From UBA5239 sp031548025 (lineage in GTDB: Bacteria; Verrucomicrobiota; Lentisphaeria; Victivallales; Victivallaceae), in NCBI GenBank assembly GCA_031548025.1, contig JAVBRM010000086.1, positions 1 through 64,000 on the forward strand: a DNA stretch of 64,000 bases, given 5' to 3'. How positions within the stretch are numbered: position 1 is the first letter of the stretch; each line of letters opens with the position of its first letter. Below, in pieces: positions 52,995 through 61,170 of this stretch. A program made the position numbers and the translations under genes. The notes beneath the pieces are model-generated. The model was given only the letters and a program-made list of their open reading frames with translations, was not told the origin of the DNA and ran no database searches.

Positions 52995-54017
52995 ATGCAA
53001 CAACAGGATATTCAGGAACTGCAAAACAAAATTCGTGAAGTATCGGCTTTCATCGGGCCGCTCCGTACTGAAATCGGCAGAATCGTCGTTGGCCAACAGT
53101 ATCTCGTCGACCGGCTGATTTTGTCGCTGATCGCCGACGGCCACGTGCTGGTCGAGGGCGTCCCCGGCCTGGCCAAAACCCTCGCGGTAAAGACCTTGGC
53201 CCAAAGTATCTCCGGTACTTATTCCAGGATTCAATTTACCCCGGACCTGCTCCCCGCCGACGTGGTGGGTACCCGGATTTACAACGCGGAAACTCATGAT
53301 TTCACCATCAAGCCCGGCCCTGTTTTCGCCAACATCGTCCTGGCCGACGAAATCAACCGCGCCCCGGCCAAAGTCCAGAGCGCACTGCTCGAAGCCATGC
53401 AGGAGCGCCAGTCCACCATCGCCGGCGAAACGCTGCCGATGCCGCATCCGTTCCTGGTTATGGCCACTCAAAACCCGATCGAACAGGAAGGAACCTATCC
53501 GCTGCCGGAAGCTCAGGTCGACCGCTTCATGTTCAAGCTGAAAATCGATTATCCCAAGCGCGACGAAGAGCGCATGATCATCTCCCGGATGGCCCATCCG
53601 GAAATCCATCTCCAGTCGCTCGCGGTAACCTCGCTGAAAGACATCACCGAAGCCCGTCAGTGGGTCGACAAAGTCTATGTCGACGAAAAAATCATCGAAT
53701 ATATTCTGGATATCGTCATTGCCACCCGTACCGCCCGTCATGCCGAACTCTCCTCGCGCCAGACCAACGCCAAGCTCGGCCAGTTGCCCGATTTGATCGA
53801 CTTCGGCGCCTCGCCGCGCGCGGCCATCGCCATGACCCTGGCCGCCAAAGGCTATGCGTTCATGGAAGGACGCGGCTATGTCGTGCCTCAGGACGTCAAG
53901 GAAATCGCCCCCGATGTTCTGCGCCACCGCATTATGGTTTCTTATGAAGCGGAAGCGGAAAACATGAATTCGGACACGATTATCAAGATGATCCTGGATG
54001 AGCTCCATACCCCGTAA
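52995..54017 (+). CDS. MoxR-family AAA+ ATPase
   Basis: A 340-aa ATPase starting at MQQQDIQEL with an AGAGGT site upstream; the frame opening at 52977 uses TTG and is less likely. Walker A is EGVPGLAKT (residues about 54-62), Walker B ADEINRAP, and sensor ATQNPIEQEGTYPLPEAQ. MoxR proteins act as chaperones that help mature or activate VWA-domain proteins. A DUF58 gene follows by 15 bases and a VWA gene is three genes down, the usual set for this system. Confidence 0.93.
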   Translation: MQQQDIQELQNKIREVSAFIGPLRTEIGRIVVGQQYLVDRLILSLIADGHVLVEGVPGLAKTLAVKTLAQSISGTYSRIQFTPDLLPADVVGTRIYNAETHDFTIKPGPVFANIVLADEINRAPAKVQSALLEAMQERQSTIAGETLPMPHPFLVMATQNPIEQEGTYPLPEAQVDRFMFKLKIDYPKRDEERMIISRMAHPEIHLQSLAVTSLKDITEARQWVDKVYVDEKIIEYILDIVIATRTARHAELSSRQTNAKLGQLPDLIDFGASPRAAIAMTLAAKGYAFMEGRGYVVPQDVKEIAPDVLRHRIMVSYEAEAENMNSDTIIKMILDELHTP

Positions 54018-54032
54018 GGAGGACATTCGGAT

Positions 54033-54908
54033 ATGTTACCGGCTGAACTGATTAAACAGGTTCGGAAGCTTGAAATCCGCACCAATCGCATTGTCGACGA
54101 ACTGATCGGCGGCGCTTATCACAGCATGTTCAAGGGACGCGGCATTGAATTCGACGAAGTCCGCGAATATACTCCCGAGGACGATGCCCGCGATATCGAC
54201 TGGAACGTTACCGCCCGCATGGGCGCGCCGTATATCAAGAAATTCGTCGAAGAACGCGAGCTCACGGTCATGCTGCTGGTCGACGTTTCCGCCTCCGGAG
54301 CCTTCGGCAGCGGCGACAAATCCAAACGCCAGAACGCCATCGAAATCGCTTCGCTGCTGGCTTTCAGCGCCATCCGCAACAACGACCGGGTCGGACTGCT
54401 GATGTTTTCGGACGCCACCGAACTTTACCTGCCGCCGCGCTCGGGCCGTTCTCATGTGCTGCGGCTGATCCGGGAATTGGTGGCTTTCAGCCCCACCCGC
54501 CACGGCACCGATATCAATGCGGTGCTCAAGGAAACCATGCAGGTCCTCTCCAAACGCAGTGTCGTTTTTCTGATCAGCGACCTGATCGATTCCGCCGATC
54601 TGGAGAAATCCATGAAAATCCTGAACCGCCGCCACGACCTGATTGCCGTCCGCATCCTCGACCCGCTGGAAACCGGTTGGCTTCCGCTCGCCACTATCAT
54701 GCTGGAGGACGCCGAAACCGGCAAAACCGTCAGCCTGAGCCGCAAGGCGCAAAGCCGCCTCGCCGAGCGCGCCCGAGAATACCATGCTCAGGTCAAAAAG
54801 ACGCTGGACCGCGCCCAGGTGGACCTGATCGACATCCGTTCGGGAGACGACTATGTGAAAACCCTGATGAAATTCTTCGGCAAACGCCGGAAGCGAGGCC
54901 GCTCATGA
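54033..54908 (+). CDS. DUF58 domain protein
   Basis: A 291-aa cytoplasmic protein. The DUF58 motif GIEFDEVREYTPEDDARDID (residues about 35-54) is complete, and a VWA-like fold follows with MIDAS-like DVSASGAF (87-94). It commonly pairs with MoxR. Its stop overlaps the start of the next gene (ATGA). No transmembrane segment is seen, so it is likely a cytoplasmic partner of the MoxR ATPase. Confidence 0.93.
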   Translation: MLPAELIKQVRKLEIRTNRIVDELIGGAYHSMFKGRGIEFDEVREYTPEDDARDIDWNVTARMGAPYIKKFVEERELTVMLLVDVSASGAFGSGDKSKRQNAIEIASLLAFSAIRNNDRVGLLMFSDATELYLPPRSGRSHVLRLIRELVAFSPTRHGTDINAVLKETMQVLSKRSVVFLISDLIDSADLEKSMKILNRRHDLIAVRILDPLETGWLPLATIMLEDAETGKTVSLSRKAQSRLAERAREYHAQVKKTLDRAQVDLIDIRSGDDYVKTLMKFFGKRRKRGRS

Positions 54909-55873
54909 GCTTCAGAACCGTCAAAAAAATCTTATGGATCACCCTGATTGCCGTTGCCGCAATATTGATTCTGGCCGCGGCCGCCGGCTACTACACCTGG
55001 TCACAGGTGCGCTCCAACCCGGTGGAAACACTTTCCTCCCCGGCCATTGAGCCCGCTACCGTCAATCTCGGCGACAATATTACCGTCCGTTCGCTTTACC
55101 GGATTCCGTGGGGACGCAAGATCGTTTCCGCCGAAGCGGAAGCCGCCCCCGGCCTGCTCCTGACCGGCGAACCGCAAATCAAAATCAACAAATACCACTG
55201 GGCATGGTGCGAATGGCTGGTCGAATTCAAATTCAAGACCTATCGTACCGGGTTGCTCAGCGGCGGCAAAATGACCGTCGAATTCGACCAGCAACACCGC
55301 AAGGATTCCGATGCCGTCAACAGCATCCCGTCCTGTCAAGTCAATGAAATTTCGGTCGCCGCGCCCGAGCTGCAGGTAGCAGAGGCCGTCGATCCCGATG
55401 CCTTTACCCAGCGCGAACGCTGGTTCATTTATGCCCTGGCCGGACTCGCCGTGCTCATCGTCATCCTGGTTATCATCATGCTCAAACGCCGCAAACAAGC
55501 CCCAGTCATCCCGCCGTGGACCCTTGCTTTGCAGGATATCGCCGAGCTCCATCACGAACTGCGCGGCGGCAAATTGAATTTGGAAACCGGACTGGTCCGG
55601 CTGACCGATATCGTTCGGGTGTATCTGGAAAAACGTTTCCAACTCCATACCACCCGCCAGACCACGCAGGAATTTCTGAACGAGCTCAGCCGTTCCGGCG
55701 GCGCGTTACCGGAACGCCAGCGCCCCTTCCTGTCGGAATTCATGACCTCCGCCGACCTGGTCAAGTTCGCAAAAATGCCGCCCGACGAATCCATGCTCAC
55801 CGGTGCCATCGATAAGGCGGAAATCCTGGTCAACGAAACCAAACCGGCCGAAAATTCCGGAGGACGCAAATGA
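54905..55873 (+). CDS. Membrane protein of the MoxR/VWA operon (DUF4381-like)
   Basis: A 322-aa protein starting at MSFRTVKKIL, inside the ATGA overlap with the DUF58 gene. It has two membrane helices (about 9-28 and 175-193), with a periplasmic beta-rich segment between them (NLGDNITVRSLYRIPWG) and a cytoplasmic helical tail (LRGGKLNLETGLVRLTDIVR, TTQEFLNELSRSG). Layout and operon position match the small membrane subunits (DUF4381 type) of Bat/MoxR systems; the match is by organisation. It overlaps the VWA gene by four bases. Confidence 0.7.
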   Translation: MSFRTVKKILWITLIAVAAILILAAAAGYYTWSQVRSNPVETLSSPAIEPATVNLGDNITVRSLYRIPWGRKIVSAEAEAAPGLLLTGEPQIKINKYHWAWCEWLVEFKFKTYRTGLLSGGKMTVEFDQQHRKDSDAVNSIPSCQVNEISVAAPELQVAEAVDPDAFTQRERWFIYALAGLAVLIVILVIIMLKRRKQAPVIPPWTLALQDIAELHHELRGGKLNLETGLVRLTDIVRVYLEKRFQLHTTRQTTQEFLNELSRSGGALPERQRPFLSEFMTSADLVKFAKMPPDESMLTGAIDKAEILVNETKPAENSGGRK

Positions 55874-56901
55874 ACTTTGAATATCCATGGCTCTTGCTTT
55901 TATTTATCCCGCTGGCCCTGCTGGTGTGGTTTCTGAAATACCGCCAGCGCCAGCCCTCGATCCTGATCCCGACCCTGCTGCCGGTGGCCGACGCGGCCCG
56001 TCATTCGCGCGGCGGCGGCATGAATCTGCCGATGTGGCTGATCACCCTGGCCGCTGTGCTCCTGATCGTGGCGGCGGCCCGCCCCCGGCGCGGCATCGAA
56101 CAGGTCTTGATCCGGGCCCAGGGCATTGATATCATGCTCGCCATCGACCTTTCCGGCAGCATGCGGGCCATCGACATCCCGGCCGACGTCTCGACCAAGG
56201 CCCAGTTAAGCCGCGCCCTCAACAGCGGCGAACTGAAAAATCGCCTCGACACCGCTAAATTGGAATTGATCAAGTTCGTCGAAAAAAGACCCAACGACCG
56301 GATCGGCATGACCGGTTTCGCCCAATTGCCCTATAATATCAGTCCCCCTACCCTTGACCACGCCTGGCTGATTCAACACCTGGAAAAACTCCAGCCCGGC
56401 ATGATCGGCGATGCCACCGGTATTGCCGGACCGATCGCCTCCGGGGTCTCGCGACTGGAAAAAAGCGACTCCAAACGCCGCGTCATCGTTCTTTTCACCG
56501 ACGGCGCCAACAACGTCGACGCCCGGATTACCCCGCGCCAGGCGGCCGAAGTCGCCAAAGAACACAACATCGCCATCTACACGGTAGGCATCGGCAGTAC
56601 TCACTCCGTCGCGCCGATTCAAACCCGTTTCGGAGTCGAATACGCCCCGATGCAAGACGAATACGACGAAGCCCTCCTCAAAGACATCGCCCAGGCGACC
56701 GGCGGCCAATACTACCGCGCCCGCGACGCCAAAGGCCTGGCCCAAGTCATGGACGAGATCAACCAGATGGAGAAAACCGTCATCGAGCAACCCAAATACG
56801 TCGACTACAAAGAATTCGCGCCAACCCTGGCCGGAATCGCCCTGACGCTCCTCCTGCTGGGCTTCCTCCTGAATAACACCGTCTGCCTGAAACTCCCCTG
56901 A
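55870..56901 (+). CDS. VWA-domain membrane protein (BatA-like)
   Basis: A 343-aa protein. Two N-terminal membrane helices (about 5-20 and 50-70) precede the VWA domain. The metal-binding MIDAS site is DLSGSMRAID (D-x-S-x-S), with the later FTDGANNVD. A last helix lies near the C-terminus (LAGIALTLLLLGFLLNN). This is the layout of BatA. The usual BatB and TPR-containing partners are absent, since the next gene is on the other strand. A hairpin (GAGCGG-N6-CCGCTC) spans its end. The role of Bat proteins is linked to envelope stress and virulence in other bacteria. Confidence 0.88.
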   Translation: MNFEYPWLLLLFIPLALLVWFLKYRQRQPSILIPTLLPVADAARHSRGGGMNLPMWLITLAAVLLIVAAARPRRGIEQVLIRAQGIDIMLAIDLSGSMRAIDIPADVSTKAQLSRALNSGELKNRLDTAKLELIKFVEKRPNDRIGMTGFAQLPYNISPPTLDHAWLIQHLEKLQPGMIGDATGIAGPIASGVSRLEKSDSKRRVIVLFTDGANNVDARITPRQAAEVAKEHNIAIYTVGIGSTHSVAPIQTRFGVEYAPMQDEYDEALLKDIAQATGGQYYRARDAKGLAQVMDEINQMEKTVIEQPKYVDYKEFAPTLAGIALTLLLLGFLLNNTVCLKLP

Positions 56902-56917
56902 GCGGGGCTTACCGCTC
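56900..56917. terminator. Hairpin shared by two convergent genes
   Basis: GAGCGG (56900-56905), a 6-base loop and CCGCTC (56912-56917) overlap both stop codons of the VWA gene and the convergent membrane-protein gene. There is no T-run on either side, so it would be a weak bidirectional terminator. Confidence 0.45.
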
Positions 56918-57550
56918 ACAAGCCTTGGCAATGTTCTGCAGACGAATGTACTCAGCCTCCGGAAGCGGATATTGTCTGTTCAACTCAGCAAGAATGGATT
57001 CGCATGATTGCCGGGCCCCAGGAAGAACCAATCTGACAATAGCTCCATCGGAATAAAGCACATGACACAATCTTTCATGGTTTTTCGGCAAGTCCATGGC
57101 TATCGGATACGGAATTTCCGCTTTGCTTTTTCCAAAGAACAGATAAGAATCGGCTTGAAGACTTCCCGGACAACGAGGATTTTCTCCATTCCGGAAATAC
57201 TGTTTCAACGCCTCCCGGCAGTCATGCTCACGAAATTTCGCCCGGCTTATTTGGGGGGTTTGATAACACATTCCAACAACGATCACAACAATCGCCGTAA
57301 AGACTAAACTGCTAATAAAAAAGCGTTTGCGCTCAACCACACAAATCCCAACTATGCTCCATAAAAGGAAAATCCCTGGTGGAATAATTCCAAAAACCAA
57401 TCTAAGCCTTTCGTAAGTCGAAAAAGAAATATCAAGCTTATAAATCAATCCTTCTCCGAAGACCGAGAACACGATTCCATAAATCGAGAGCAAACCAAGC
57501 GGAAGCATCCAACAGAAAAAATTCATTATTCGTCTACTTGGCTCAATCAT
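56909..57550 (-). CDS. Putative membrane protein of unknown function
   Basis: A 213-aa protein starting at MIEPSRRIMNFF with GAGG about ten bases upstream. There are three hydrophobic helices in the first 100 residues (FCWMLPLGLLSIYGIVFSV, FGIIPPGIFLLWSIVGICVV, FISSLVFTAIVVIVVGM). The C-terminal ~100 residues are soluble and include CREALKQYF and two Cys-containing segments (NPRCPGS, RQSCESI). A pseudopilin-like body is possible from the CPGS pattern but the prepilin signal is absent. No family is recognised. Confidence 0.6.
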   Translation of the reverse strand: MIEPSRRIMNFFCWMLPLGLLSIYGIVFSVFGEGLIYKLDISFSTYERLRLVFGIIPPGIFLLWSIVGICVVERKRFFISSLVFTAIVVIVVGMCYQTPQISRAKFREHDCREALKQYFRNGENPRCPGSLQADSYLFFGKSKAEIPYPIAMDLPKNHERLCHVLYSDGAIVRLVLPGARQSCESILAELNRQYPLPEAEYIRLQNIAKACER

Positions 57551-57717
57551 AAGCAATCCGCCTCTATGTTGAATTACCTTCCAGTTATATTATATTGAAT
57601 AAGATAAATCATTGCAAGAGATATTATATAAAAAAATCGGATCTTTCCGGATTTGCATCCTTGATTTGAATATTTTCCGATATACGTTTCAGACAGTTGG
57701 TTATTGTATGGGAAAAT

Positions 57718-58827
57718 ATGATCAGTAAACAAATCACAACATTAATCACTCAATGGAGGCTCTTTTGGCAGATTCGGCCCATTCGCGCTGAAATCGATGG
57801 CGACTGGCTGCGTTTTTATTCCCATGCCGGCAAGTTGCTCGGTAGCGTGAACCGAAACGAAATATCCGATATCTGGGCTGTCAACATCGATCTCGAATCG
57901 TGCCCGGCGTATTCCGATTGGGAAATCCTGTTCATCACCCGCGGCAAACGGAACTATGACATCAAAATTTTGCGGGTCATTGCCGAACATAAAAATGTGG
58001 TCAGGACGATTAATGAATTTTTGTATTCGCTGAATGGCAGAAATCTGCCCGGCTGGTATCCGGACGGTTGGGAGAACGAGCATGGCCGTATCATTGACGG
58101 CCGGCACGAGGTTCGCCTGTTGTGGGAACGGGCTCCGCTGAACAAACGCATGATCCGAAACCGAATCGATTGGTTTGAGCAAGCAAAAAAGCGGGTATAT
58201 ATTGCTGCACTATTACTGGTGGCAATGGCAGTTGCCATCGGTTTCTGGTATCCGGCAGTACATTGGTTCATCTGGATCATTGCCGGAATTCAGCTCTTGT
58301 CCGCACTAGGCGATTACTTCCCGATGCAAAATGCGTCGTCCGACCTGAAACGCATCGGCATCATCCCACGCTGGTTCGGCAAAACGCTCAACCGGCAGTC
58401 CAGCTTACCGCCCCCTGAAGCCCAAAAACCGACAATACCTCAAACCAACTGCGGTATAGATAGTTGCAATGATATGGATTGCACGATCTTCATCGATTGC
58501 GATTTTGAGGAAAGCCTACTTCAGAGCTTGCTGGCTGAATTTTATGATTGTCCCACCGCAGGTTCGGATTTCACCCTATCCTGGGGAGAAATTTACATTT
58601 CCGATAATGATGTGTTTGACAGAAGATCCCTCAATGATCGGGACGACGGCTTTCTTTTCACCAAATTCTATCTGGACGTCACCAAAAATGAAACCATTTC
58701 CGATGTCGAATACATCAAAAATATCTCCGAGTTACTGGAACGGTTTTGGAATAAAGGTCTGCGAGCTGTCTGCGCATGTGATTTCGAAGATAAATTGCCC
58801 TACGGCGGAGGCATTCAAAGATGGTAA
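57718..58827 (+). CDS. Uncharacterised protein with two membrane helices
   Basis: A 369-aa protein starting at the ATG of MISKQITTLI; an in-frame TTG lies upstream. It has a soluble N-terminal part with an ISDIWAVNIDLE stretch, two adjacent helices (RVYIAALLLVAMAVAIGFWY, WFIWIIAGIQLLSALG, about 170-210), and an acidic C-terminus (DMDCTIFIDCDFEESLLQ). No family is recognised. It overlaps the next gene by seven bases (ATGGTAA), so the pair is co-translated. Confidence 0.6.
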   Translation: MISKQITTLITQWRLFWQIRPIRAEIDGDWLRFYSHAGKLLGSVNRNEISDIWAVNIDLESCPAYSDWEILFITRGKRNYDIKILRVIAEHKNVVRTINEFLYSLNGRNLPGWYPDGWENEHGRIIDGRHEVRLLWERAPLNKRMIRNRIDWFEQAKKRVYIAALLLVAMAVAIGFWYPAVHWFIWIIAGIQLLSALGDYFPMQNASSDLKRIGIIPRWFGKTLNRQSSLPPPEAQKPTIPQTNCGIDSCNDMDCTIFIDCDFEESLLQSLLAEFYDCPTAGSDFTLSWGEIYISDNDVFDRRSLNDRDDGFLFTKFYLDVTKNETISDVEYIKNISELLERFWNKGLRAVCACDFEDKLPYGGGIQRW

Positions 58828-59267
58828 ACAAAATAAGTTCACTTCTTATCCTCGCCATCATTATAATCGCATTGTTGATCATTGTACTGGTCGGCAACGC
58901 GGTTTTCAATCCGACAGTAGCCATCATACTGCGCAATGACTCATCTGAACCGCTCTCCGATGTTCAAATCAAGGTATCGGGGCAAGTGGCTGCAGTAAAT
59001 AATCTCCCCTCTTCAAAACATTTTTCCGCGACCTTCCGTTCTATCCACGACAGCGGAATACAGATATCATTTTCAAGACTCAACCAGCCCTATTCAATTT
59101 CTTACGGCTACGTGACGAACGGAGCAAACGAAAAGCATACCATCGTTATCCCAGCGCCAATGAAAGAGGCGCAAGTCCATATGGCAGGAATTCACTGGGG
59201 CATCCCGCCTTACTCCGCTCGTCAAGAATCAGTTCCCCTGCGCCCCGCCCCTACCGCCCTTCCCTGA
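58821..59267 (+). CDS. Small membrane-anchored protein of unknown function
   Basis: A 148-aa protein. One N-terminal helix (LLILAIIIIALLIIVLVGNA) anchors a periplasmic beta-rich part (TVAIILRNDSSEPLSDVQIK), which looks like an immunoglobulin-like fold. The tail is proline rich. It begins inside the end of the previous gene. No family is recognised. Confidence 0.6.
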   Translation: MVNKISSLLILAIIIIALLIIVLVGNAVFNPTVAIILRNDSSEPLSDVQIKVSGQVAAVNNLPSSKHFSATFRSIHDSGIQISFSRLNQPYSISYGYVTNGANEKHTIVIPAPMKEAQVHMAGIHWGIPPYSARQESVPLRPAPTALP

Positions 59268-59270
59268 AAA

Positions 59271-59300
59271 ATCCGTGTTCATCCGTGCCCATCCGTGTTG
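59271..59300. repeat. Three 10-bp tandem repeats ATCCGTGNNN
   Basis: The units are ATCCGTGTTC, ATCCGTGCCC and ATCCGTGTTG, followed by a partial ATTCC. They occupy the gap before the pilus ATPase operon. Nothing suggests a coding function. Confidence 0.7.
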
Positions 59301-59422
59301 ATTCCCCAGTCCGATGGATCGGGCCCTCCCCCCTTTCCCCTTTTATCTTTCCTCTTTTCTCTACAAATATTTTGAATTCGGACTTGAAAAAAACATCTTA
59401 CAGTCTAATATTTGAATTAAAG

Positions 59423-59428
59423 TATAAT
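59423..59428 (+). promoter_or_regulatory. -10 box of the pilus ATPase operon
   Basis: A consensus TATAAT lies 26 bases before the start codon. The -35 region is weak: the best candidate is TTACAG at 59398-59403, at a long 19-bp spacing. Confidence 0.5.
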
Positions 59429-59454
59429 AAATCTGAACCAACGAGGAACAATCT

Positions 59455-61161
59455 TTGAGTAAGGATCCGAAATATGTTCTTGAATTGCTGACCGACTACG
59501 GCGTAGTCGGACCTGCCGAGATCGACAAGGCTCAGCAAAAAGTGGATGAGAGCGATGGCTCCATCGATATTATTGAGGCGCTGATTCTGCTCGGCTACAC
59601 CTCTGAGTTCGATATTCAGAATATGCTGGCCCAGCAGTTTGGCCTGGAAGTGATGGATCTCCACGCTTATCAGCCGCCTCCGGAAGTCATTGAGGCCCTA
59701 CCCCGCGATATCGTACTTCAGTACAATGTCGTCCCGGTCATGAAAAACGACAGTACTCTGACTATCGCCATGAGCGATCCCACCAATATGGACGTGGTCG
59801 ACTCCATCCGTTACCTGTTGGGTTGCGACGTGGAGGCGGTGGTGGCCAAAGAAGAGCAGATTAACGAAATCGTCAATAAATACTTCAACACCATCAACGA
59901 CTCTGTCGAAGAGGTTTTGGTTGACTACGAGGAAAACGTCGGCGGCATCCAAATCGGCGGTATCGGTACTACGGAAGAAACCACGGCGGACGACTCTCCG
60001 GTTATCAAACTGGTTTCCCTCGTCATCATGGAAGCTTACAAAATGCGGGCATCCGACATTCACTTCGAGCCGATGGAAACCCATTACCGCATCCGGTGCC
60101 GGGTTGACGGTGTGCTCCGCGAAATGGAAGCCCCCCCGAAATACATTCAGGGCAACCTGACCAGCCGTATCAAAATCATGTCGCGTATGGACATCGCGGA
60201 AAAGCGGGTCCCTCAGGACGGACGTATCCAGATCAGAGTGGCCGACAAAGACCTGGACTTGCGCGTATCGAGCATTCCGACCACTCACGGCGAAAGCGTG
60301 GTTATGCGTATCCTGGACAAATCCAGTATCCAGCTTGAAATTCCGCAACTGGGATTTTATCCCGACGATATGAAAATCATCGACCGTATTACCAAACTGC
60401 CGGACGGAATCTTTCTGGTAACCGGGCCGACCGGTTCGGGCAAAACCACCTCTCTGTATGCGTTTCTGAACTCGCTCAATACCCCGGCACGGAAAATCAT
60501 TACCGCCGAGGACCCGGTCGAGTATCAGCTCAGCGGGATCAACCAGGTACAGGTCGACCGCAGCGTCAACCTGACATTCGCCGCGGCACTGCGCTCCATG
60601 CTCCGCCAGGCGCCGACTATCATCATGGTAGGGGAAATCCGTGACCTGGAAACCGGGGAAATCGCGATTAATGCCGCCCTGACCGGTCACTTGGTGTTCA
60701 GCACCTTGCACACCAACGACGCTCCCGGCGCGATAACCCGTATGGTCGACATGGGCGTCAAGTGCTTCATGGTGGCTTCTTCGCTCCGCGCGGTAATGGC
60801 TCAGCGCCTGGTCCGCCGGTCATGCAAATTCTGCACTCAGCCATATGAACCCAATGAAAGAGAAATCCGTTTGCTGGGATTCTCGCCGGAATATCTGGCC
60901 GAACACAAGTTTATGAAAGGCAACGGTTGCCCCGCCTGTTCACGTGGTTACAAGGGCCGAATGGGTATTTATGAAGTTATGGATATCAGCCGCAGCCTGA
61001 CGGAACTGATCTTCAAGAATCAACCGTCGAACGTTTTACGTGATGCCGCCCGAAAAGAGGGAATGCACACTTTGCGTGAAGACGCCATCCGCAAAGCCGC
61101 CGACGGCACTACAACCTTGGAAGAGGTAATTCGCGTTACCATGACCGATAGCGAGGAATGA
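59455..61161 (+). CDS. PilB/GspE-family assembly ATPase (first)
   Basis: A 568-aa cytoplasmic hexameric ATPase that powers pilus or pseudopilus assembly. The start is TTG with GAGGAAC upstream. It has an N-terminal MshEN-type domain (about 10-150), Walker A GPTGSGKTT (324-332), an Asp box AEDPVE (351-356), the GEIRD segment (394-398), STLHT (416-420), and a tetracysteine zinc site Cys457/460/492/495. The usual RQDPD before GEIRD is RQAPT here (383-387), which may alter catalysis. Another ATPase of the family follows ten bases downstream. Confidence 0.93.
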   Translation: MSKDPKYVLELLTDYGVVGPAEIDKAQQKVDESDGSIDIIEALILLGYTSEFDIQNMLAQQFGLEVMDLHAYQPPPEVIEALPRDIVLQYNVVPVMKNDSTLTIAMSDPTNMDVVDSIRYLLGCDVEAVVAKEEQINEIVNKYFNTINDSVEEVLVDYEENVGGIQIGGIGTTEETTADDSPVIKLVSLVIMEAYKMRASDIHFEPMETHYRIRCRVDGVLREMEAPPKYIQGNLTSRIKIMSRMDIAEKRVPQDGRIQIRVADKDLDLRVSSIPTTHGESVVMRILDKSSIQLEIPQLGFYPDDMKIIDRITKLPDGIFLVTGPTGSGKTTSLYAFLNSLNTPARKIITAEDPVEYQLSGINQVQVDRSVNLTFAAALRSMLRQAPTIIMVGEIRDLETGEIAINAALTGHLVFSTLHTNDAPGAITRMVDMGVKCFMVASSLRAVMAQRLVRRSCKFCTQPYEPNEREIRLLGFSPEYLAEHKFMKGNGCPACSRGYKGRMGIYEVMDISRSLTELIFKNQPSNVLRDAARKEGMHTLREDAIRKAADGTTTLEEVIRVTMTDSEE

Positions 61162-61170
61162 GGTAATATT

